Of a stretch of 8,209 nt of DNA, positions 1-6,245 are shown one piece after another. The stretch is from NCBI GenBank assembly GCA_964586775.1, contig CAZPJD010000064.1, positions 1 to 8,209 of the forward strand. Reading direction: 5' to 3'. The stretch is from JADLEX01 sp964586775 (GTDB taxonomy: Bacteria > Lernaellota > Lernaellaia > JACKCT01). Every line of letters begins with the position of its first letter. Positions within the stretch are counted from its first letter, which is position 1. The notes under the pieces were generated by a model that was not told where the DNA came from, did no database searches, and worked only from the letters and a program-made list of their open reading frames with translations. The position numbers and the translations under genes are program-made.

Positions 1-348
1 TCGGGCTTCACGCTGACCGAGGTGCTGATGGCGACCTTCATGCTGACCGTGGGTCTGCTCGCGACGACCTCGACGATGATCGCGGTCTATCACCGCCAGA
101 CGCTGTCGGGCTCGGTGATGAGCGCGACCAACCTCGCCCAGACGAAGATCGAAGACCTGAAATCCGGCACCTACGACGCCGTTGCGTCTACCACCGAGGA
201 CTTCGGCTCGATCGCCGATCACGCCAAGTATCGGCGGGTGACGACGGTCACGCCCAACGCCGACGATACGCTCAAGGATGTGCGCGTGGTGGTCCAGGCC
301 GCATCGGGCACGCAGGTGGAACTGTCGAGCCTGATTGCGAGGAGATGA
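1..348 (+). CDS. PilV-like type IV minor prepilin (5' end cut by window)
   Basis: Minor pilin of a type IV pilus or related type II secretion-like filament, inserted in the inner membrane by its N-terminal helix before assembly. The frame is open from base 1, so the true start and the short basic leader lie outside the window. The first visible residues are SGFTLTEVLM: the prepilin peptidase site falls between Gly2 and Phe3, with the conserved Glu at mature position +5 (window residue 7). A hydrophobic helix follows to about residue 30. The segment TNLAQTKIEDLKSGTYDA matches the helix seen after the membrane anchor in PilV-type pilins. The visible 115 residues plus a short leader give a small pilin, somewhat shorter than many PilV proteins. 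Its TGA (346-348) lies 5 bp before the next gene's chosen start. The PilV assignment rests on this N-terminus and on the PilW and PilX order downstream; a GspI-like name is the main alternative. Confidence 0.85.
   Translation, partial: SGFTLTEVLMATFMLTVGLLATTSTMIAVYHRQTLSGSVMSATNLAQTKIEDLKSGTYDAVASTTEDFGSIADHAKYRRVTTVTPNADDTLKDVRVVVQAASGTQVELSSLIARR
339..344 (+). promoter_or_regulatory. Shine-Dalgarno that decides the PilW-like start
   Basis: GAGGAG lies inside the last codons of the PilV-like gene. It is 9 bases before the ATG at 354 but directly abuts the in-frame ATG at 345, which is too close for ribosome loading. The start at 354 is therefore preferred. It also gives a compact prepilin leader, MTTRRGG. 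Confidence 0.7.
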
Positions 349-353
349 CGGAC

Positions 354-3300
354 ATGACGACACGGCGCGGCGGATTCACGGTTGTCGAACTTCTGGTGAC
401 CACGCTGGTCGCGCTCGTCGTCATGGGTGCGGCTTACGCCGTGTACGTCGCGCAGTCCAAGAGCTACATCGCGGTGGACGATCAGGCGCAGTCATTGCAA
501 AACGCCCGCGTTTCGCTGGAACAACTTACCCGCGAGATGCGCATGGCGGGCTTCGGCGTCGTCGGCCTCGAGACCGTCACCGATGCGAAGGCGGATGCGT
601 TCACGTTCCGAGGCGATATCGACTCCGATGTTTCGACCGTTCTGTCCGCCAATGCGGCGGCGGGCGCGACGCAGATCCTCGTCAACCTCGACGACGCATC
701 CGACACCGTGGAAGAAGGCGATTTCGTGTTCCTGCACAACGGATCGACCGTCGAGATGATTCCGGTGGACGAGGACAACCCGGTCGACATGTCTTCGGAG
801 CCCGACAAGATCAATCTGGGGCGCGGCCTGGCGAACGACTTCGACACGGCCACGACCCTCGTCAAGACCGTCGAGACCACGTCCTACGGCTACAACTTCG
901 GCACGCAGACGCTTTCGAAAAACGGAACGGCGACCGCCAGCAGCATCGCGAATTTCCAGCTTCGCTATTACGACGAAAACGGCACACAGCTCACACCCGC
1001 CTCGCTGTCGAGTTTGACGCAGGACCAACGCGCGTCGATCCGGCGCATCGAGGTCTCGCTCGAAACGCGCAGCGCGCTTTCCGAGGGACGCACCAAGTCC
1101 TATTCGTCCGCCGTCGATCTGCGCAACATGGGCAATCGGGGATTCTCGATCGACCAGTGCGCGCCCAATCCGCCGACGAATCTGTCGATCATCGAGGACG
1201 GCGTGTGCGGCGAGTTCAAGATCGGCTGGAATCCGCCCTCGGCCAACTCGTGCGACGGCAGCTCGCTGACGGACCTCGGCGGCTACAAAGTGATTTACGG
1301 CGAGTCGGGCCAGGGCGACTTCACGCCCGCGTACAACGTCTCCGACGGCGCCGCCGACGAGTGGGTGGTCGAGGACGCCCGCCTCGCGAGCGGCGTGACC
1401 TACGAAGTGCGCATGATCGCCTACGACCAGAGCTTCAACGAGAGCACCGACTCGACCGGCACCTCGTTCACGCTCACGGACGACGCGCGCCCGGATCCAC
1501 CCACCGGGCTCGACGCCACGGCGGGAACCGGCGTGGTGAGTTTGACGTGGACCGCGTCGGCCTCGTCCGATGCCATGGGTTACCGCGTCTATCGCGGGAC
1601 CTCGGCGGGATTCACGGTCTCTTCGCAGAACATGCTCGCCGACGAAAACACCCTTGGCGAAGGCGACACATCGTTTGACGACACGACCGCGCAACCCTGT
1701 ACGACCTACTATTACAAGGTCACGACGGTGGACTGCGTGGGCGAGGGAACGGCGTCGGACGAGGCCTACGGCGACGGGTCCGGAGGCGAAACCGACTCCC
1801 CGGTTTCCGGAACTACCGACACCACCGCGGCCGAGTCCACGCCGACGCCTCCCGCGGCGGTCGCTCCCTTCGGCGCAACGGGCGGCGACAAAAAGGTCCA
1901 GCTCCAGTGGACGAACCCCGCCGACACCGACTTCGATCACGTCGTGATCCGCTGGTCCTCCGACACAACGCCCCTGACCATGACGCAGGGCGCCGAGCTG
2001 ACCAGCGAGGGCGGCGCGCCGGGCGAGACGAAAGCCTATTCGCACGACAATCTGACGAACGGGACGTGGTACTTCTATTCGGCGTGGGCCTGCGATCGTT
2101 GCGGCAACTGCGGCGATCGCGTTTCGACCTCGGCCAAGGCCGACGCGCGCTCGCCGGTCGTTGAAATCACCTCGCCCGCCGAGGGGACGGTCATCACCAA
2201 CGGGCAGCTCGTGTTCCAGGCGAAGGGATACGATCCGGACGAAACCACGATCTCCAACCCGCCGGACCTGGCTGCGGACAACGGCAAAGGCATCACGTCG
2301 ATGATCTTCCACGTGACGCCGGATACGGGCACGTATCAATTCCCTCGGTCGGAGATGGCGAAGGAGTACTGCGGATTCGGGGGCGACTCGAACCCCTGCC
2401 CCGTGGGCGATGTGTCGCAGTGGTGCTCGGGCGAATACGACCTGTGGGTCTATGCGATCGACAACGAGTATCAGTACACGCAGTCGCCTTACAGCCACAT
2501 CACGATCCAGAACGGCGGCATCGAGGCCGATGACGGCTACGGCGTCACGACGAGCGGGACCTACAACCAGGTCGTGACGTTCCAGCTCAAGAACACGACC
2601 GCGACCTCGGCCAAGGTCACGTCGATCAACCTCTCGTGGGACCGAGCCGACGCGAAGCTCAAGACCGTGAAAGCGCCGTCGGGTACGACGATCTGGACCG
2701 CGTCGCCGAGCCCGGTGGCCGGCCCGGTGGAGATCGAGGTTCCGTACGCGCTGTATCCGCAGATTTCGTCGAACGGTACGCTCGCGGTGGAACTGGAATT
2801 CGCCCGCCCGAGCACGACGCTTGCGATGAGCGCGCCGAGCGGATCGACGACGATCTCCGTCGCATCGACCTCGGGGATCAAGGTCGGCGACGTGCTCTAT
2901 ATCGGCAACTCGTCGCCCGCGACGGCGACCGTCACCTCGATGCTCGGCACGCAGATCACGCTCGCCTCGGCGCTCACGACGACGCGCGCGTCGGGCGAGC
3001 GCGTGGGCACGACGACATCCGACACCGACATGAACATGAAGGGCGCGACGATCACGGCGACCGTCGGCTACGAGCTCACGTCTTACGGACGCACCTGCGA
3101 CAGCTCGGAAATGAGCTGGGTGATTTCGTCGGCGCCGCTGATCGCGCAGCCGTTCCAGGACAAGCCGGCGACCGACACGGCGATGTCGACGACCGTTTCG
3201 TCGATCCAGGTGCCCGAGTATCGCCCCGTGCCGGTGCACGTGGCGGTGACGGATTACTCGGGCACCGGCATCACGTCGACCACGCTGTACTACAAGGTCG

Positions 3301-3839
3301 ATACGTCGATGGGCAGCACCGCGCCGTCGTCGGGGTACGCGACGTTGAACCTGGCCTACGACTCCGGCGACAGCCGCTGGGAAGGTACCATCCCCTATTC
3401 GTCCGACGCGCGCATGTGGGTTTACATCGTCGCCACCGATGGCAACGGCGCGACCGCGCGCAAGCCCGATACGGGCGCCTATACCTACGATCTGGCGAAC
3501 GACACGACAGCGCCGGCGTGCCCGCTGGGACTTGTCGGTACCGTTCTGGCGAAGAAGCAGGTCCTGTTGCAGTGGAACAAGAACACCGAGGACGACATCG
3601 CCGGGTACAACATCTACCGGCGGTCGAACTGCGGCTCGTGGGCCAAGAAGTACACGTTGATCTCCGACCAGAACACGGCCTCGCCGGACGTGATCGACTA
3701 CACCGACACGTTCTCGAGCATGAACACGGAAAGTACGTGCTACGGCTACTACATCCAGGCGCAGGACTTTTCCGGCAACAAGAGCGCCAACTGTCAGGTC
3801 TACCTGTGCAGCGCCGGGAGGTGCCCATGCGGTTCGTGA
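354..3839 (+). CDS. Giant PilW-like minor prepilin with FN3/Ig-like ectodomain
   Basis: Predicted pilin-type membrane protein of 1161 residues, exposed on the cell surface or at the filament tip; a role in adhesion is inferred. Seen in the sequence: basic leader, cleavage site Gly7|Phe8, Glu12 at mature +5 and a hydrophobic helix to about residue 35. A PilW-type body runs to about 268, including SLEQLTREMRMAGFG and a beta-module (104-171). Fibronectin type III-like modules follow at about 269-375, 380-475, 504-599 and 1053-1160 (signatures PPTNL..W, PPTGL..LTW, VQLQW, VLLQW plus GYxVYRG or GYNIYRR). Ig-like segments lie at about 600-720 and 953-1050. A Ser/Thr/Pro-rich linker is at 476-503, and a second copy of the PilW-type beta-module at 829-885. 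All 19 cysteines lie from residue 269 onward. Ordinary PilW proteins have roughly 200-400 residues. The gene overlaps the PilX-like gene by 13 bp. The N-terminal assignment is firm; the Ig domain limits are approximate. Confidence 0.88.
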   Translation: MTTRRGGFTVVELLVTTLVALVVMGAAYAVYVAQSKSYIAVDDQAQSLQNARVSLEQLTREMRMAGFGVVGLETVTDAKADAFTFRGDIDSDVSTVLSANAAAGATQILVNLDDASDTVEEGDFVFLHNGSTVEMIPVDEDNPVDMSSEPDKINLGRGLANDFDTATTLVKTVETTSYGYNFGTQTLSKNGTATASSIANFQLRYYDENGTQLTPASLSSLTQDQRASIRRIEVSLETRSALSEGRTKSYSSAVDLRNMGNRGFSIDQCAPNPPTNLSIIEDGVCGEFKIGWNPPSANSCDGSSLTDLGGYKVIYGESGQGDFTPAYNVSDGAADEWVVEDARLASGVTYEVRMIAYDQSFNESTDSTGTSFTLTDDARPDPPTGLDATAGTGVVSLTWTASASSDAMGYRVYRGTSAGFTVSSQNMLADENTLGEGDTSFDDTTAQPCTTYYYKVTTVDCVGEGTASDEAYGDGSGGETDSPVSGTTDTTAAESTPTPPAAVAPFGATGGDKKVQLQWTNPADTDFDHVVIRWSSDTTPLTMTQGAELTSEGGAPGETKAYSHDNLTNGTWYFYSAWACDRCGNCGDRVSTSAKADARSPVVEITSPAEGTVITNGQLVFQAKGYDPDETTISNPPDLAADNGKGITSMIFHVTPDTGTYQFPRSEMAKEYCGFGGDSNPCPVGDVSQWCSGEYDLWVYAIDNEYQYTQSPYSHITIQNGGIEADDGYGVTTSGTYNQVVTFQLKNTTATSAKVTSINLSWDRADAKLKTVKAPSGTTIWTASPSPVAGPVEIEVPYALYPQISSNGTLAVELEFARPSTTLAMSAPSGSTTISVASTSGIKVGDVLYIGNSSPATATVTSMLGTQITLASALTTTRASGERVGTTTSDTDMNMKGATITATVGYELTSYGRTCDSSEMSWVISSAPLIAQPFQDKPATDTAMSTTVSSIQVPEYRPVPVHVAVTDYSGTGITSTTLYYKVDTSMGSTAPSSGYATLNLAYDSGDSRWEGTIPYSSDARMWVYIVATDGNGATARKPDTGAYTYDLANDTTAPACPLGLVGTVLAKKQVLLQWNKNTEDDIAGYNIYRRSNCGSWAKKYTLISDQNTASPDVIDYTDTFSSMNTESTCYGYYIQAQDFSGNKSANCQVYLCSAGRCPCGS

Positions 3840-4990
3840 TTCCAAACCACCTCCGAAAGTCCGCGACGACGCGGAGCGCCCGACACGGGGCGGTCATGAT
3901 CATCGTGATGATGGTCATGGCGTCGACGCTGCTGATCGGCCTCGCGGGCATGGTCGTGTCGAACACCGACATGAAGATCACGTGGAACTACAAACGCAGC
4001 GCGCAGGCGTTTTTCGCCGCCGAGTCCGGCGTGCAGCGCGCCATCGCCGAGCTGCGTGAGGACAACTCGTGGATGGAAGGATTCGGGGATACCGACCAGA
4101 GCAACGGCAGCACGTATCAGGTCCAGGTGTCGTCCCTGACATCCCAACTGCTCAAGCTCGACAGTTACGGCGGCGCGGGTTCCAGTCGTCGGCACATCGA
4201 GGCCATCGTCAACGTCGACTCCGCCTTCGACCACGCCATCAACCTCGGCGGGGACCTGCACATCTCCGGCAAGCCGCGCGTTTCGACCGAGGGCATCCGC
4301 CTGAATGGAAACGCCTATTTCGACCTCGACAGCGGCACGCCCGCGCTCAACATGTACGCGCCAACCACGTCCTCGTTCACTTACGTGGATGGTTCGGAGA
4401 CCGATCCGGTCAGTCGCGTCGAGACGCCCGCGCTCGATCTGAACGCGGCCAAGCTTTCGGACGACGACTGGGCGTTGCTGGAAAACAAAGCGACCGGCGC
4501 CCATCACTACGACACCGACGGCACCAGCGGCAACAAGAGCACGAACGTGACCTTCAACGACCTGAACTTCGCCAACGTGCCGGCCGACGCCGACGGCAAG
4601 CGGACGGTTTACGTGGACGGCGACGTGACCCTGCACGGGACCATCTCGGGCACCGGCACGATCATCGCCACCGGAAAAATCATGGGCACCGGCGGGTTCT
4701 ACTCGGGCGGCGCGACGGTCAGCTTCATCGCCCGTGACGACGTGTTGCTGAACTTCGACACCAACGCGCAGTCGCAGCTCAACGGCCTCACCTACACCGA
4801 GGGCGACTACGAGATGCACGGCAAGATCAAGTACACCGGCGTCGTCACGGCTTTCGGCACGGCGATCATCCAGAACCCGTCGGAGTTTACGAACAACAAC
4901 GACCCGAACTTCTGGTACACCTACTCGTCGGCGTACAACATCGTCTCCGACCCCATCGACATCCTCCTGTGGCAGGAGGTCATCGACTGA
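3827..4990 (+). CDS. PilX-like minor pilin with beta-helix-like C-terminal domain
   Basis: Predicted minor pilin component of 387 residues. The N-terminus has a basic leader ending RSARHG (Gly21), then a hydrophobic segment of about 22 residues. NYKRSAQAFFAAESGVQRAIAEL (start at residue 54) is the hallmark of PilX N-terminal domains. The residue at +5 after Gly21 is Ile26, not Glu; GspK of type II secretion likewise lacks Glu5, so this fits a tip-type minor pilin. Residues about 257-350 consist of short repeated turns such as VDGDVTLHGTISGTG and ATGKIMGTGGFYSGG, resembling the stacked strands of bactofilin-like or right-handed beta-helix folds found in some PilX-like proteins. The ATG is preceded by GGGAGG (3816-3821, spacing 5) and lies 13 bp inside the preceding gene, suggesting coupled translation. 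It is the last gene of the pilin operon here. The function of the beta-rich domain is unknown. Confidence 0.83.
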   Translation: MRFVIPNHLRKSATTRSARHGAVMIIVMMVMASTLLIGLAGMVVSNTDMKITWNYKRSAQAFFAAESGVQRAIAELREDNSWMEGFGDTDQSNGSTYQVQVSSLTSQLLKLDSYGGAGSSRRHIEAIVNVDSAFDHAINLGGDLHISGKPRVSTEGIRLNGNAYFDLDSGTPALNMYAPTTSSFTYVDGSETDPVSRVETPALDLNAAKLSDDDWALLENKATGAHHYDTDGTSGNKSTNVTFNDLNFANVPADADGKRTVYVDGDVTLHGTISGTGTIIATGKIMGTGGFYSGGATVSFIARDDVLLNFDTNAQSQLNGLTYTEGDYEMHGKIKYTGVVTAFGTAIIQNPSEFTNNNDPNFWYTYSSAYNIVSDPIDILLWQEVID

Positions 4991-4996
4991 CCGTGA

Positions 4997-5067
4997 CCCT
5001 CACCCCTGCCCCTCTCCCGCCGGGCGGGAGAGGGGTGCCCCGAGCCTGTCGAGGGGCGGGGTGAGGG
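4997..5067. repeat. Composite intergenic inverted repeat (REP-like)
   Basis: Outer arms CCCTCACCCC (4997-5006) and GGGGTGAGGG (5058-5067) are perfect 10-bp complements. Inside them is a perfect 13-bp inverted repeat, CCCCTCTCCCGCC (5009-5021) with GGCGGGAGAGGGG (5023-5035). A second small hairpin is formed by GCCCC (5037-5041) and GGGGC (5053-5057) around GAGCCTGTCGA. From general knowledge, CCCTCACCC..CTCTCCC palindromes and GAGCCTGTCGA(A/G)GGG motifs are both common dispersed intergenic repeats in many bacterial genomes. Here they are nested. The structure could stop or attenuate transcription after the pilin operon, but no T-run follows it. Confidence 0.8.
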
Positions 5068-5075
5068 AGTCTCAC

Positions 5076-5103
5076 TTGCCCCTTCGGGATTCGTGGCTAT
5101 GTT
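5076..5103 (+). promoter_or_regulatory. Weak sigma70-like promoter candidate for the osmC-like gene
   Basis: TTGCCC (5076-5081) and TATGTT (5098-5103) are 16 bases apart, each matching 4 of 6 consensus positions. They lie about 50 bp before the start codon, just after the composite repeat. This is motif matching only; the gene could use another promoter. Confidence 0.3.
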
Positions 5104-5104
5104 G

Positions 5105-5138
5105 AACGGGCGCGCGGTCGTTGGCCGGCGCCCGTTTT
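5105..5138 (+). terminator. Stem-loop with short T tail before the osmC-like gene
   Basis: AACGGGCGC (5105-5113) pairs perfectly with GCGCCCGTT (5128-5136). Inside, CGG (5115-5117) can pair with CCG (5125-5127). TTTT follows at 5135-5138, partly within the stem. It looks like a weak intrinsic terminator for the pilin operon. However, the ribosome-binding site of the osmC-like gene begins only 4 bases later, so mRNA for that gene most likely carries the structure as a leader hairpin. Terminator, attenuator and RNA-stabilising hairpin cannot be told apart by eye. Confidence 0.4.
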
Positions 5139-5153
5139 GACGAGGAGTCCGCG

Positions 5154-5555
5154 ATGCCCGAAATGGTCGTGAGTTTCGTCGGCAACCAAAGGGTGGTGGC
5201 CGACTACAAGGGATTTCAGATCGCCACCGATCAGCCGCCGCGCGCGGGCGGCGACGGTTCGGCCCCCGCGCCCTTCGATCTGTTCCTCGCGTCGATCGGC
5301 GCGTGCGCGGGGTTTTTCGTGCTCAACTTCTGCCAGACGCGCAAGATCCCGACCAAAGGAATCCGCGTTGTGCAAAACATCGACTATGACGCCGAAAAGC
5401 ACCGCCTTGCGCGGGTGCTCATCGACATCCAGGTGCCGGTGGATTTTCCCGAGAAGTACTACCCGGCGCTCGTGCGCGCGGTGGAGCAATGCGCCGTGAA
5501 AAAGGCGATCAACGACCCGCCCGAATTCGTGACGCGAACGGTGGTCGCGCCGTAG
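5154..5555 (+). CDS. OsmC family protein (YhfA-like)
   Basis: OsmC/Ohr-superfamily protein of 133 residues, the usual length for the YhfA branch. Family members are cytosolic, and those studied (OsmC, Ohr) reduce organic hydroperoxides using two cysteines; the substrate of YhfA-type members is not well defined. Visible signatures are APFDLFLASIGACAGFFV with Cys51 at the start of the central helix, Cys60 just after it, and AVEQCAVKKAI with Cys113 near the C-terminus. Cys51 and Cys113 are the likely catalytic pair. The ATG at 5154 follows GAGGAG (5142-5147) with a spacing of 6. An upstream in-frame TTG at 5121 lies inside a stem-loop and has no ribosome-binding site, so it was not used. The gene stands alone: separated from the pilin operon by a repeat, and only 10 bp from the convergent membrane-protein gene. 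Confidence 0.9.
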   Translation: MPEMVVSFVGNQRVVADYKGFQIATDQPPRAGGDGSAPAPFDLFLASIGACAGFFVLNFCQTRKIPTKGIRVVQNIDYDAEKHRLARVLIDIQVPVDFPEKYYPALVRAVEQCAVKKAINDPPEFVTRTVVAP

Positions 5556-5565
5556 CGCGTGGGCT

Positions 5566-6144
5566 TCAGATGGGCGTCGCCACCGGGCGAGCGGCGGGGA
5601 CGACGTCGTCGAAGACCTGCGTATAGGCCGCGCCGATCACGCACACGACGAAGGGTGCGGTGACGAGCGCGCCGACACCGATCGAACCGCCCACGCCGTT
5701 GATGAGCCCGGTCGTGAATCCCAGCACCACCGCCATCAGCCAGTCGCTCTTGAAGTAAGCCCAGCTCGTGGAAAACATCTCGCCGATGGACTGATCGCGG
5801 TCGGCGATCAGCAAAATCGAGAATAGAAAAACGCCGCCGATCGCAAACGCGCCGAGCCCGCAGGTGAGCAGTACGACGGGAATGGCGATCAGACCGATCA
5901 ACAGTATCGCGCCCCAATAGCGACCGAACTTCTGGAATCCCGCGAAGACGTCGTTGATCTCGACCTGCTCGCCGCGCGCCGCGCGAAGCCCCATCAGGGC
6001 CAGCCCCGCGAACATGGGCGGTGCGAGGATGATCGTCAGGGAGATCACGCCTGAAATCAGCGTCGCGACGATGAGCGCCACGATGTTCTTCGAGAATCCC
6101 GCCCAGCCCTGCTCGAATGCCTTGCCGAAGTCGATCTTGCCCAC
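5566..6144 (-). CDS. Small multi-pass membrane protein, function unknown
   Basis: Inner-membrane protein of 192 residues that I cannot assign to a characterised function. Hydrophobic stretches at about residues 21-53, 78-114 and 135-175 suggest four to six membrane passes. A soluble loop, RGEQVEINDVFAGFQKF (start at residue 57), separates the first two. The pattern of a short amphipathic N-terminus (FGKAFEQGWAGFSKN), hydrophobic pairs and a loop ending in DVFxGFxxFGR resembles DUF975-like or GDPD-membrane-domain-like proteins; this is an impression of similarity only. The start is GTG at 6144, chosen because GGAGG sits 6 bases upstream. An ATG four bases upstream (6148-6146) is in another frame. 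The C-terminal tail is Pro/Ala-rich. It shares orientation with the upstream receiver gene but has its own promoter candidate. Its 3' end converges on the osmC-like gene with no visible terminator in the 10-bp gap. Confidence 0.8.
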   Translation of the reverse strand: MGKIDFGKAFEQGWAGFSKNIVALIVATLISGVISLTIILAPPMFAGLALMGLRAARGEQVEINDVFAGFQKFGRYWGAILLIGLIAIPVVLLTCGLGAFAIGGVFLFSILLIADRDQSIGEMFSTSWAYFKSDWLMAVVLGFTTGLINGVGGSIGVGALVTAPFVVCVIGAAYTQVFDDVVPAARPVATPI

Positions 6145-6150
6145 GCATCA

Positions 6151-6155
6151 CCTCC
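6151..6155 (-). promoter_or_regulatory. Shine-Dalgarno supporting the GTG start at 6144
   Basis: On the minus strand GGAGG (extending to GGAGGTGA over 6155-6148) lies 6 bases before the GTG at 6144. It supports GTG initiation in the frame encoding the membrane protein, not the nearby ATG in a different frame. Confidence 0.7.
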
Positions 6156-6159
6156 AAGA

Positions 6160-6175
6160 TCCGGCGATCGCCGGA
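6160..6175. promoter_or_regulatory. Perfect 16-bp palindrome in the membrane-protein leader
   Basis: TCCGGCGATCGCCGGA is a perfect inverted repeat. It lies between the promoter candidate (6196-6224) and the Shine-Dalgarno (6151-6155), about 14-29 bases downstream of the expected transcript start. It could be an operator for a dimeric repressor or a leader hairpin that affects ribosome access. In a GC-rich genome a 16-bp perfect palindrome beside a start site deserves notice, but no regulator family is recognised. Confidence 0.5.
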
Positions 6176-6195
6176 AATTTGCCCTGACCGCGCCG

Positions 6196-6224
6196 ATGAT
6201 AGGCGACGCGGGTAGCGCGGGCAA
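6196..6224 (-). promoter_or_regulatory. Sigma70-like promoter candidate for the membrane protein
   Basis: On the minus strand TTGCCC (6224-6219) and TATCAT (6201-6196) are separated by exactly 17 bases. The -10 matches 5 of 6 consensus positions and the -35 matches 4 of 6. The expected start near 6189 leaves a leader of about 45 bases that includes the palindrome at 6160-6175. It implies expression independent of the receiver gene. Confidence 0.5.
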
Positions 6225-6245
6225 CATGGAATTTGCTTCGGATGC

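Noticed and set aside
335..1678. Plus-strand open frame of 447 codons overlapping the PilW-like gene
   Set aside because: It is a +1-type shadow with Arg/Gly-rich low-complexity composition and no ribosome-binding site; the overlapping PilW frame is convincing.
1782..1870. Possible tandem repeat or recombination hotspot in the Ser/Thr/Pro-rich linker
   Set aside because: The peptide is low complexity, but the DNA shows no exact repeated unit; it is better read as a flexible interdomain linker.
492..3845. Open frame of 1117 codons on the minus strand, antisense to the PilW-like gene
   Set aside because: The translation is extremely Arg-rich with no recognisable domain. It is open because third-position G/C bias on the coding strand removes stop codons on the other strand; the plus-strand frame has clear pilin and FN3 motifs.
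3800..4819. Minus-strand open frame of 339 codons antisense to the PilX-like gene
   Set aside because: Composition is typical of an antisense shadow in GC-rich DNA, and the plus-strand frame carries the PilX N-terminal motif.
4997..5067. Classical intrinsic terminator after the pilin operon
   Set aside because: The stems are strong but no T-run follows on either strand, so it is listed as a repeat rather than as a terminator.
5121..5153. Upstream TTG start for the osmC-like gene
   Set aside because: It lies inside the leader stem-loop, lacks a Shine-Dalgarno and adds residues not found in the family; the ATG at 5154 has an ideal GAGGAG.
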